Under the pieces are notes generated by a model. That model was given only the letters and a program-made list of their open reading frames with translations, searched no databases and was not told the DNA's origin. 36,512 nt of DNA from the NCBI GenBank assembly GCA_937124615.1, contig CAKZKR010000011.1, positions 1-36,512 of the forward strand. Direction: 5' to 3'. Positions 19,657 through 27,023 of the stretch are shown piece by piece. The position numbers and the translations under genes were made by a program. How positions within the stretch are numbered: position 1 is the stretch's first letter; every line of letters begins with the position of its first letter. This DNA comes from an uncultured bacterium (GTDB lineage Bacteria; Hydrogenedentota; Hydrogenedentia; Hydrogenedentales; Hydrogenedentaceae).

Positions 19657-21087
19657 TTATTTGTTGATAGGGATTTTATATTCTTTCATTTTACGCCAGA
19701 GAGTGGAACGGGATATCCCTAAAATCTTCGCCGCTTCTGTTTGGTTGTGATTAACTTTTTCGAGCACCTTTTGAATATGATTGGCTTCTACTTCTGCGAG
19801 GGTTAAAATCCCATTATCTCGTTCTTCAGGTAATGCGAGAATTTTAAACCTGCCTTGCTGAATGTTTTCAGGTAAATCGTGAATATGGATAATAGCATTT
19901 TCAGCCATGATGACTGTGTGGGCGATAATACTTTCTAATTCGCGAACATTTCCGGGAAACGGATAGGTTCTTAATATTGCGAGAGAAGAATTATCAATTC
20001 CTTGAATATTTTTACCGAACTTTTGATTGTATTTAGATATAAAATGTTGAATTAAAGTTGGAAGGGCTTCCAGTCGTTCGCGTAGAGGGGGTATGCGAAT
20101 CTGTATGACATTAAGGCGGTAGAATAAGTCATCGCGGAAAGTGTGTTTTTCCACTTCTTCTTGCAAATTTTTATTTGTGGCGGAAAGAATACGAACATTG
20201 ACCTTTTGTATTATATTGGAGCCCACAGGACGAATTTCGCCATTTTGTAATACGCGGAGCAATTTTGCCTGGGTAGATAAAGCCATATCGCCGATTTCAT
20301 CGAGAAAAACGGTTCCGCCATCTGCTTCTGCAAACAATCCCCGTTTATCCTTATCCGCACCTGTAAAAGAGCCTTGAACATGTCCGAAAAGTTCACTTTC
20401 GAGAAGGTTTTCGGGTAGTGCCGCACAGTTAATAGCAATGAAGGGCTTATCTCTTCTTGGGCTGAGACGGTGTAGTATCTGGGCTACAACTTCTTTGCCT
20501 ACGCCACTTTCACCCAGAATGAGCACAGTGCTATCAGTGGGAGCAACTTTACGGATAATTTCAACAACACGCCTCATTTGAGTGTTGTTTCCAGATAACT
20601 CTTCGAAGAGAATTTGTTCGAAACTGGCTTCTTGTAATTGTTCTCTGTGGTATTCCAATACAGCCCGATGGACCATTATTGCTACATCGCTGGGGTCGCA
20701 CTTTTTGGGAATATAAAAATAAGCCCCCATCCTTATTCCTTCAAGTGCTTGTTCAATCTGCTCCATATTGTAAAATAGGATTAATTTTGCGGATGGGAAC
20801 TTTTGTCGCAAGAAAGAAACAAGGTTTATATTCCCTTTATATTCCATTGACAAATCTAAAAGGATCACATCGCATATTGTTCGACGAGAACATGTCAATA
20901 TCTGTTCTGTAGAACTGCATAAGATTACAGAGTGCCCTGTTGCTTCAATAAAACGTGATACGGTATTCAGGTAATCTGTATCTGAACCAATGATAAAAAC
21001 AGTTCCCTTTTCACGAGAAAGAGGGGCTTCTTTAGGCTCAAGTAATTTTAAATTGATGATTTCTTTTGTTGTTTTTTTATCTACCAT
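19657..21087 (-). CDS. NtrC-family sigma-54-dependent activator with degenerate receiver
   Basis: Three-domain enhancer-binding protein of 476 aa that would open sigma-54 promoters using ATP. Receiver about 28-145: phosphoacceptor Asp78 (LLDLS) and Lys128 are present, but the acidic pair is Ser35-Asp36 instead of Asp-Asp, and the Thr/Ser switch position falls in LILFYN. AAA+ domain about 160-395: Walker A GESGVGKE (192-199), sigma-54 loop GSFTGA (239-244, usual GAFTGA) and Walker B VFLDE (260-264). The C-terminal Fis-type helix-turn-helix has NQTEAAKILGISRSTLWRK. No good ribosome site precedes the ATG. It is divergent from the HTH-receiver/kinase genes, from which its cognate input probably comes. 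Its target promoters are not evident here. Confidence 0.93.
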   Translation of the reverse strand: MVDKKTTKEIINLKLLEPKEAPLSREKGTVFIIGSDTDYLNTVSRFIEATGHSVILCSSTEQILTCSRRTICDVILLDLSMEYKGNINLVSFLRQKFPSAKLILFYNMEQIEQALEGIRMGAYFYIPKKCDPSDVAIMVHRAVLEYHREQLQEASFEQILFEELSGNNTQMRRVVEIIRKVAPTDSTVLILGESGVGKEVVAQILHRLSPRRDKPFIAINCAALPENLLESELFGHVQGSFTGADKDKRGLFAEADGGTVFLDEIGDMALSTQAKLLRVLQNGEIRPVGSNIIQKVNVRILSATNKNLQEEVEKHTFRDDLFYRLNVIQIRIPPLRERLEALPTLIQHFISKYNQKFGKNIQGIDNSSLAILRTYPFPGNVRELESIIAHTVIMAENAIIHIHDLPENIQQGRFKILALPEERDNGILTLAEVEANHIQKVLEKVNHNQTEAAKILGISRSTLWRKMKEYKIPINK

Positions 21088-21114
21088 ATTGAACCATTTT
21101 GTTTCTTGGAAATA

Positions 21115-21123
21115 ATTGTATCA
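21115..21123 (-). promoter_or_regulatory. Candidate extended -10 for the sigma-54 activator gene
   Basis: On the minus strand TGA-TACAAT (21123-21115), an extended -10 about 28 nt before the ATG. The -35 position (21143-21138, ATAAAT) is poor, as is allowed for extended -10 promoters. Confidence 0.35.
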
Positions 21124-21268
21124 AAAATAAAATAAGAATTTATGGTTTTTTTTTATATACGGAAAGAGTGTTTGTAAATATGACCATAAAACAGCATTTT
21201 ATATTCAAATTAATTATTTATTTGAATCGATTTAATTTTTAACTATGATAGAATATAAATGTTGAGTA

Positions 21269-21277
21269 TGGTATATT
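21269..21277 (+). promoter_or_regulatory. Candidate extended -10 for the HTH-receiver/kinase operon
   Basis: TGG-TATATT at 21269-21277 (TG at 21269-21270) is about 46 nt before the ATG at 21324. A second extended match, TGA-TAGAAT, sits at 21246-21254. Neither has a good -35. Both lie in the 236-nt divergent region shared with the sigma-54 activator gene. Confidence 0.35.
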
Positions 21278-21323
21278 ATTAAAAGATAAGTTTGAATTTA
21301 AAAAATAAAAATGGAGATTATCT

Positions 21324-21941
21324 ATGAGAGGGCGAGTATTTACAACGGGTGAAGTGGCTACTATTTGCGGAGTCTCATCGGATACGGTTTCGCGTTGGTT
21401 TGATATGGGACAAATAGAGGGATATCGATTAGGTCCCGGCGGTGACCGTCGTATTCCGTATGAAAGTTTGCGGAAGTTTATGCTGGCACATGGTATCCCA
21501 TTAGAACGATTGGAAACTAATGAAACGAAAATATTGATAGTAGATGATGACCCTTTCTATCTGGATATTATTCCTGATGCTATTTCCCGTAAGACAGAAA
21601 GAAATAAGAATTTTATTGTCCTTACGGCATCCACAGGTTTTGATGCGGGAGCACTGATTGTGGAACATAATCCAAACCTTGTAATTATGGATATTCACCT
21701 ATCCGATATTGATGGGAGGAAGGTTTGTGAACGATTAAAGAATCGACATGAAACAAAGCATACAAGGGTTTTAGGAATTTCAGGATTATTGGAAGAAGAT
21801 GAAATTGGAAAACTTAAAGAATATGGGTTTGATGATTTCTTAAAAAAGCCTTTTTCAGTTGATAACTTGGTTGAAAAAGTTTTTCGCTTGCTTGCTTTGC
21901 CTCCGGGAAGTGTGAACCGTCCCAAGAATATATTGATTTAG
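21324..21941 (+). CDS. HTH DNA-binding protein with C-terminal receiver domain
   Basis: A 205-aa response regulator with reversed order: DNA-binding part first, receiver last. Residues about 5-60 form a MerR/excisionase-type helix-turn-helix (TTGEVATICGVSSDTVSRWF, then GYRLGPGGDRRIP as the wing). The receiver spans about 68-190 and is complete: Asp74-Asp75-Asp76, phosphoacceptor Asp123 (VIMDIHL), Ser153, and Lys175 (FLKKPF). GGAG 8 nt before the ATG supports the start. The hybrid kinase gene follows 55 nt after the stop, so this is very probably its output or an intermediate in the relay. Similar HTH-receiver proteins exist in deltaproteobacteria and planctomycetes, but their targets are generally unknown. 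Confidence 0.92.
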   Translation: MRGRVFTTGEVATICGVSSDTVSRWFDMGQIEGYRLGPGGDRRIPYESLRKFMLAHGIPLERLETNETKILIVDDDPFYLDIIPDAISRKTERNKNFIVLTASTGFDAGALIVEHNPNLVIMDIHLSDIDGRKVCERLKNRHETKHTRVLGISGLLEEDEIGKLKEYGFDDFLKKPFSVDNLVEKVFRLLALPPGSVNRPKNILI

Positions 21942-21996
21942 GATTATTTTGTATCTATATTGGAGTGTTATCTTTATGTATTAAGGTTTGATTCTA

Positions 21997-24117
21997 ATGA
22001 AATTATCAACATACAAGATAGTTCTAATTTATATCTTCTTTGCAGGAATATGGATTGCATTATCAGATGAGGTTTTACATTTCTTTATTAAAGATACGAA
22101 TTTATTAACAATGGCTCAATCTGTAAAGGGATTCGCATTTGTTTTTGTTACAGGGATATTGCTCTATTTCCTTGTGTCCAGTTATGTAAATGCATTAATA
22201 AAGTCGTATCTTCAAGGACAAGAAGATCGAGAACAAAAGGAGGCAATTTGGCGTTGTTCTTCGGATGGGATCCTCGGTGTATCGATGGAGGGAACTATCT
22301 TTTCTGCAAATGAACAAGCGATGCATTATTTAGGAATATCATTACCCCAGGAAACAAAGTTTTGGGACCTTTTTGGACATCCTTATTGTGAGCAAATCAA
22401 GAACAGGATTGAAGAACTGAAACATATGGATAAACCCGACTTTGTCTTTTCTATTTATGCAAGTCTTCAAAAAAAAGGGATTGATCATTGGTTTGAGTTG
22501 AGATTGAGCAAAGCAAGTTTTGATGTACAAGATTTCATAGTGGTAACTATGCACGATATAACCGAAAAAGTCCATCGTGAAAAAGAAGTGGAATTACTGA
22601 AAATAGGCTTTGAACAAATAAAAGTAGGGATTGGGTTGGCGAGGAGAAAAGGTCCGGTAATCTTTGTGAATGATAAATTATTATCCCTCCTGAACAAGCA
22701 AAAAGAGGAGATCCTTACATATAAAGATTGTTTGTGTAACCCTTGCAACCAATCCGAACCTTGCTTTAAAAGTATTGAAGAGTCTTTAGACAAAGGAAAA
22801 CTTTGGAGTAAAATATGTGAGATAAAAGATGGGGCCCACAATTCGATATATCGTTCTATTGATGTTTGTCCTGTTTTTTATAAAGATGAGGATTTTGTGG
22901 TAGTAATACAAAAGGATATAACCCGGCAAGTTTTAGCTGAGAAACGCTTATCCCAGCAATACCGTATGGAAGCGATAGGCTATTTAGCGAGTGGTATTGC
23001 CCATGACTTTAATAATATTTTGGGGGCAATTTTAGGACATGTAGATTTGATTTTGGGGGAATATATCGATGACAAAAACTTGGTAGAAGAGATGGAAATC
23101 ATTCGTCGTGCAGTTTTAAGGGGCAAAGATATGACGAGTCAAGTTGTCTCCGTATCACGGGAAAACGGAGGAGAGAAAGTTCCCGTTGATATTAAAAGTG
23201 TAATTAACGATGTCTTATCGCTAATTAAACCGAAAATCAGTAATCGTATAAAAGTTGATCTTAATATTGATAAAGAACTTCCAAAAGTTCTCTCTGTACC
23301 CGGAAAAATGGATCAGATTATTTTAAATTTGTGCTTGAATGCATGTCAGGCTATGGTAGATGGGGGGACATTAATAATAAGAGTAGAAACAATCAATACG
23401 GATGAAAGTTTATTATCAAAACATCCGGAACTGGTTCCTGGAGAGTATATTCGTATTATTGTAAGCGATACAGGAGTGGGAATGGATTTAGAAACAATGG
23501 AGTATATTTTTGAACCTTTTTTTACAACGCGAAGAGGAAAAGGAGGCTCCGGGATTGGGCTTTATGTAGTTCATAGTTTGGTCAATAGTTTAGGTGGAGG
23601 AATATCGGTATATAGTGACCCCGGGAAAGGAACAAGGTTCTGTGTATATCTACCGGTCTGTACAGAGGGTGAGGAAACGAAACCTTCATATGTTCATCGT
23701 GAAGAACAGATTCCGAGAGGTCATGAAAAAATATTGATTGTTGATGATGAACCTATGTTGACAGGAATTATAGGGCGTCTATTAATAAAATTAGGCTACC
23801 AAGTTCGGATAATAAACAATCCTAAAGTAGCGAAAGAATTAATAGAACGAGGACTTATTTCAGATTATCATTTGGCTATTATTGATAATATTATGCCGGA
23901 AATTACTGGAGAAGAGATTATTCGATGTTTACATGAAAAAGGATTCAAAATACCGGTTGTTCTTACCAGTGGAATGGTAAATGAGGAAATAATAGAGAAA
24001 GGGAACAGATTAAATGTTTCGGCTATCCTTGAAAAGCCTTGTTCTTTTTCCTTTTTGGGGAAGTTAGTGAGGAAAGTCCTTGATGAAAACTATCAGAAAG
24101 AAGGAAATGAAAAGTAA
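21997..24117 (+). CDS. Membrane hybrid histidine kinase with two PAS-like domains and receiver
   Basis: Sensor kinase of 706 aa. Two membrane segments lie at about 7-28 and 43-64 with a short periplasmic loop, then a PAS domain about 80-195. A second PAS-like domain about 203-312 contains a cysteine cluster (Cys245, 247, 250, 256, with Cys274 and Cys291). The dimerisation/phosphoacceptor helix has His336 in GIAHDFNN. The ATPase domain has the N box (NLCLNACQA), DTGVGM (491-496), FEPFFTT and GSGIGL. The receiver, about 577-698, has Asp583-Asp584-Glu585, Asp630 and Lys680. No HPt domain was found. A TTG 9 nt upstream (21988) is too close to the AAGG ribosome site; ATG 21997 is spaced correctly. 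The stop overlaps the next start (TAATG). Confidence 0.93.
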   Translation: MKLSTYKIVLIYIFFAGIWIALSDEVLHFFIKDTNLLTMAQSVKGFAFVFVTGILLYFLVSSYVNALIKSYLQGQEDREQKEAIWRCSSDGILGVSMEGTIFSANEQAMHYLGISLPQETKFWDLFGHPYCEQIKNRIEELKHMDKPDFVFSIYASLQKKGIDHWFELRLSKASFDVQDFIVVTMHDITEKVHREKEVELLKIGFEQIKVGIGLARRKGPVIFVNDKLLSLLNKQKEEILTYKDCLCNPCNQSEPCFKSIEESLDKGKLWSKICEIKDGAHNSIYRSIDVCPVFYKDEDFVVVIQKDITRQVLAEKRLSQQYRMEAIGYLASGIAHDFNNILGAILGHVDLILGEYIDDKNLVEEMEIIRRAVLRGKDMTSQVVSVSRENGGEKVPVDIKSVINDVLSLIKPKISNRIKVDLNIDKELPKVLSVPGKMDQIILNLCLNACQAMVDGGTLIIRVETINTDESLLSKHPELVPGEYIRIIVSDTGVGMDLETMEYIFEPFFTTRRGKGGSGIGLYVVHSLVNSLGGGISVYSDPGKGTRFCVYLPVCTEGEETKPSYVHREEQIPRGHEKILIVDDEPMLTGIIGRLLIKLGYQVRIINNPKVAKELIERGLISDYHLAIIDNIMPEITGEEIIRCLHEKGFKIPVVLTSGMVNEEIIEKGNRLNVSAILEKPCSFSFLGKLVRKVLDENYQKEGNEK

Positions 24118-24596
24118 TGGGTAAAATAATTTTCCTTGTCCAGCATGGGGAAGCATTGGATAAAAAAGAAAACCCTCTGCGACCTCTTTCAAATATGGGC
24201 AGGGAAACTATTTTAAGAATGGGTGATTTTTTGGTATCTCAAGGTTCCAAAATAGATGTAGTATGGCATAGTCCAAAACTACGGGCAAAGGAAACCGCAG
24301 AGATTTTATCTACATGTCTAAAATTAGATACAAATTCTCTCTGCGAATATAAAGAATTGGAACCCGAAGAGCCCGTCAAGAAAACAGTGAAATTAATACA
24401 GAATGCAAAAGAACAAAATATTATGATAGTAGGACATTTACCCCATCTATCACGGTTGGGAGGGTTATTACTCACAGGAGATGAAAACCAGGAATTGATA
24501 GCCTTTGAGAAAGGAAGTATTGCTTGTCTGGATTATCAGGATACGGGGGTCTGTGCACTTCGTTGGTTTATAATTCCTTCATTGCTTGTTTCTTGA
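24117..24596 (+). CDS. sixA: SixA-like phosphohistidine phosphatase
   Basis: Histidine-phosphatase superfamily protein of 159 aa, the short form typical of SixA, which removes phosphate from histidines of signalling proteins such as HPt domains. The catalytic His10 lies in LVQHGEA; the superfamily RHG is here QHG, so the Arg that normally contacts the phosphate is replaced by Gln. The rest is normal: LRPLSNMG, Arg56 in HSPKLRAKET, and His107 in VGHLPHLSRL. Its ATG shares one base with the kinase stop (TAATG), so the two are translationally coupled. This makes a regulator of the same phosphorelay the most likely job, inferred from position. A general phosphoglycerate-mutase-like phosphatase is the alternative. 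Confidence 0.88.
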   Translation: MGKIIFLVQHGEALDKKENPLRPLSNMGRETILRMGDFLVSQGSKIDVVWHSPKLRAKETAEILSTCLKLDTNSLCEYKELEPEEPVKKTVKLIQNAKEQNIMIVGHLPHLSRLGGLLLTGDENQELIAFEKGSIACLDYQDTGVCALRWFIIPSLLVS

Positions 24597-24681
24597 AAGT
24601 AAGTTTGTTCGGTCTTTTCTTTAAAATATCAATGCCAACATTTGCCACAATTATTAGTATAATAGAATTGAAAACATTTAT

Positions 24682-24710
24682 TTGAATTTGAAAAAAATTT
24701 TTGTTATACT
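24682..24710 (+). promoter_or_regulatory. Promoter of the porin gene
   Basis: TTGAAT (24682-24687), 17 nt, then TATACT (24705-24710) with TG at 24702-24703, an extended -10. The predicted start, near 24717, is about 46 nt before the ATG at 24763. An in-frame TTG at 24682 falls within this promoter, so it cannot be the true translation start if the promoter is real. Confidence 0.65.
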
Positions 24711-24762
24711 GGTGCATTCTTATTTTAAATTGACTTTAAATTCAAAAAGAAAGGGTAGAAAA

Positions 24763-26298
24763 ATGAACAGGAAAATGATTTTAGGTATTTTATTAATTAT
24801 TTTATCGGCAATTTTATTTTCATCCGAAGTTTTTGCAGAACTTCAAAATGTCGAAGTAGGCGGTTCTCTTCGTATCCGTGGAAACTATATTAACAACCTA
24901 TTCAATAGTTTTGTAGGACCTATGCCGGCGCCCCAATCGCGATGGTCGGCTGTATCTGTTATAAGACGGCCAATTGGAAATCTTTTGGGTCCGGGTGTTT
25001 CGAGTATTTTTTCATGGGATAATGACCAGAGCGATTTATCTTTTGTAGAGCAGAGGACACGGTTGCATGTAAAGGCCGATTTTACAGATGAGGTGAGTGC
25101 TTTTATCGAATTGGATTCATACGATATTTGGGGTGAAGATTTTCGTTCAGCGAATTATATTACAGGAGTAGATGCCCGTCAGAATTCTATTGAAGATGTA
25201 GAACTCTTTCAAGCCTATATTGAGGCGGATGAAATGTGGGGGACACCTTTACGGATTCGTGTAGGTCGTCAAGAATTGGCTTTTGGCAGTCAGTTCTTGG
25301 TAGGTCCGCGTGATTTTGCATTTTTCTGGACAGGGATATCGTTTGATGCAATACGATTAACCTATAAGGCGGATGTATTTACTGTTGATGCTTGGGCTTC
25401 AAAATTATTTGAGGCGATGTCCGATTTTGCGGAAGATGATATTAATTTCTATGGAGTTTATGCTTCATGTACAGCGGTAGAGAATGTTACCTTTGATGTA
25501 TATTGGATGTTGTTAGAAGATGATCGTCCAATTGCCAACGATTTCCCTGTTATCTGGGGAAGGGGAGATTACGATAATACAATGCTTCATACTGTAGGTA
25601 TTCGCTCTGCAGGCAAATACGAGGCGTTTGATTTTGACGCAGAACTTGCCTACCAGTTTGGTGAAGCAGATGGCATTGGTAAACTATTTCGCGTAGGGCC
25701 ATGGGGAGACAATGATGCGGAATTTGATAATTGGGGAGGGAAATTGGATGTCGGTTATACCTTTGATTTCTGGCGTCAACCGCGAGTATTTGCAGGATTT
25801 CGTTACTTTGGTGGTGAAGACAATCGGGACATTTCCTTCTGGGATTTCATCAATCCTTTCTATGAACCGACTGCGAGTATAAACTTCAATCGTTTGTTTT
25901 CCAATGAAATCGCCAGCGGTTTTGTAGATTTGAACAACGAGTTGTCAAATGCCTGGTGGGTTCGTCTTGGAGCCAATAGCAGTATAACGGACAAACTGAG
26001 AGGAATTTTCTGTGTAACTTATTATGAGACAGCAAATGAATTTGAAAGACCTGTATTATCTCCGTTATTCCCCTGGTGGACAAAGAAAAATGATTCTTAT
26101 TTAGGAACAGAGGTTTTATTATTCCTGGAGTATCAATATTCTCAAGATTTGGTGTTAGAGACAGGATGGTCTCACATGTTTGTTGGAGAAGGCATGACAG
26201 ATGGACAGTTCATCCGGTGGAATGGTTTGTTGTATAGTGGTGGTTCTGACGACGATGATGTTGATTATGTATACGCAGGTTGTAAGATTTATTTTTAA
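24763..26298 (+). CDS. Outer-membrane beta-barrel porin, alginate-export-like
   Basis: Predicted outer-membrane channel of 511 aa. The signal peptide is MNRK, then a hydrophobic run ending in SEVFA (about residue 26). The mature part starts with VEVGGSLRIRGNYI and then shows alternating aromatic/polar strands throughout, with RVGRQELAFGSQF, a typical porin strand-turn-strand, and ends VYAGCKIYF, the C-terminal Phe used by the BAM machinery. Layout and length resemble the alginate-export (AlgE-like) porin family; the substrate is not predictable. It has its own promoter and terminator, so it is monocistronic. The frame can be read from a TTG 81 nt upstream, but that adds a second hydrophobic segment before the signal peptide and overlaps the promoter. 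Confidence 0.87.
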   Translation: MNRKMILGILLIILSAILFSSEVFAELQNVEVGGSLRIRGNYINNLFNSFVGPMPAPQSRWSAVSVIRRPIGNLLGPGVSSIFSWDNDQSDLSFVEQRTRLHVKADFTDEVSAFIELDSYDIWGEDFRSANYITGVDARQNSIEDVELFQAYIEADEMWGTPLRIRVGRQELAFGSQFLVGPRDFAFFWTGISFDAIRLTYKADVFTVDAWASKLFEAMSDFAEDDINFYGVYASCTAVENVTFDVYWMLLEDDRPIANDFPVIWGRGDYDNTMLHTVGIRSAGKYEAFDFDAELAYQFGEADGIGKLFRVGPWGDNDAEFDNWGGKLDVGYTFDFWRQPRVFAGFRYFGGEDNRDISFWDFINPFYEPTASINFNRLFSNEIASGFVDLNNELSNAWWVRLGANSSITDKLRGIFCVTYYETANEFERPVLSPLFPWWTKKNDSYLGTEVLLFLEYQYSQDLVLETGWSHMFVGEGMTDGQFIRWNGLLYSGGSDDDDVDYVYAGCKIYF

Positions 26299-26326
26299 TC
26301 AATAGATCTGTATTGTAAATATAGAG

Positions 26327-26362
26327 AGGGGAAGATATCTTATCGGATACCTTCCCCTTTTA
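26327..26362 (+). terminator. Rho-independent terminator after the porin gene
   Basis: AGGGGAAG (26327-26334) pairs with CTTCCCCT (26351-26358). After one A-C mismatch, TATC/GATA (26336-26339/26346-26349) extends the stem around loop TTATCG. The strand continues TTTTAT. It begins 29 nt after the stop codon. Confidence 0.8.
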
Positions 26363-26388
26363 TGTTAGTAGGTATTTCAAAAATTTTG

Positions 26389-26394
26389 TATAAT
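26389..26394 (+). promoter_or_regulatory. Candidate -10 for the LOG-family/fusion operon
   Basis: A perfect TATAAT, 60 nt before the ATG at 26454, downstream of the porin terminator. The -35 position (26366-26371, TAGTAG) is poor. The base before TATAAT is G preceded by TT, so the TGn form is not met exactly. Confidence 0.35.
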
Positions 26395-26453
26395 AGTGTC
26401 ATCTCATCAGGATTATTCATAACTTTTATTTAGAAAGAATTCTATTTAATACG

Positions 26454-27023
26454 ATGAAAAGAATATGTATTTTTGCAGGTTCAAGTGATGAGGCCATTCC
26501 TTTTTTTAAGGATGATGTAGAACGTCTGGCTGTGTTATTAGCAGAAAATAAGTTTTCAATCGTATATGGAGCAGGTAAGGTGGGCTTGATGGGAGTTTTA
26601 GCGAGGAAATATCGCGAATGTGGGGGTACATTAGTTGGTGTAGTTCCTCATTACCTGAATTGTTCTTCTCTTGTTTATGAACATTGCGATGAATTGATAG
26701 TAACAAAAGATTTTCATGACCGTAAAGAGACAATGGAAAATCTTTCGGATGCATTTATTGTCTTACCAGGTGGAATGGGGACTATGGATGAATTATTGAA
26801 TGTTCTTGCTCCTAAACAATTAAAATATCATCAAAAACCTGTATTTTTACTAAACACGGATAACTTTTTTGATTTTATGAATTATATGCTCGAAAAAATG
26901 CTTCGTTATTGTTTTATACATAGTGGACATAAGCACCTTTACCAATGTGTAGATACACCGGAAGAATTAATAGGGGAATTGGGAAAGAGCCTTTCTTTAT
27001 CGTTGAGGGTTGTGGATGAATAA
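26454..27023 (+). CDS. LOG-family nucleotide phosphoribohydrolase
   Basis: Rossmann-like protein of 189 aa in the LOG/TIGR00730 family (often called 'lysine decarboxylase'), whose tested members release a base from nucleoside 5'-monophosphates, including cytokinin precursors. Motifs: GAGKVGLMG (39-47), the HDRKETM stretch with Arg90-Lys91, and PGGMGTMDE (105-113), close to the family PGGxGTxxE, with Glu113 catalytic. There is no signal peptide. The ribosome site is poor. The stop overlaps the start of the next gene by 8 nt, implying coupled translation with the membrane/SAM fusion. The substrate is unknown; housekeeping nucleotide salvage is as likely as hormone chemistry. Confidence 0.93.
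   Translation: MKRICIFAGSSDEAIPFFKDDVERLAVLLAENKFSIVYGAGKVGLMGVLARKYRECGGTLVGVVPHYLNCSSLVYEHCDELIVTKDFHDRKETMENLSDAFIVLPGGMGTMDELLNVLAPKQLKYHQKPVFLLNTDNFFDFMNYMLEKMLRYCFIHSGHKHLYQCVDTPEELIGELGKSLSLSLRVVDE

Noticed and set aside
24682-24762. N-terminal extension of the porin from a TTG
   Set aside because: It covers the -35/-10 promoter and would put a second hydrophobic segment before a normal signal peptide. ATG 24763 preferred.
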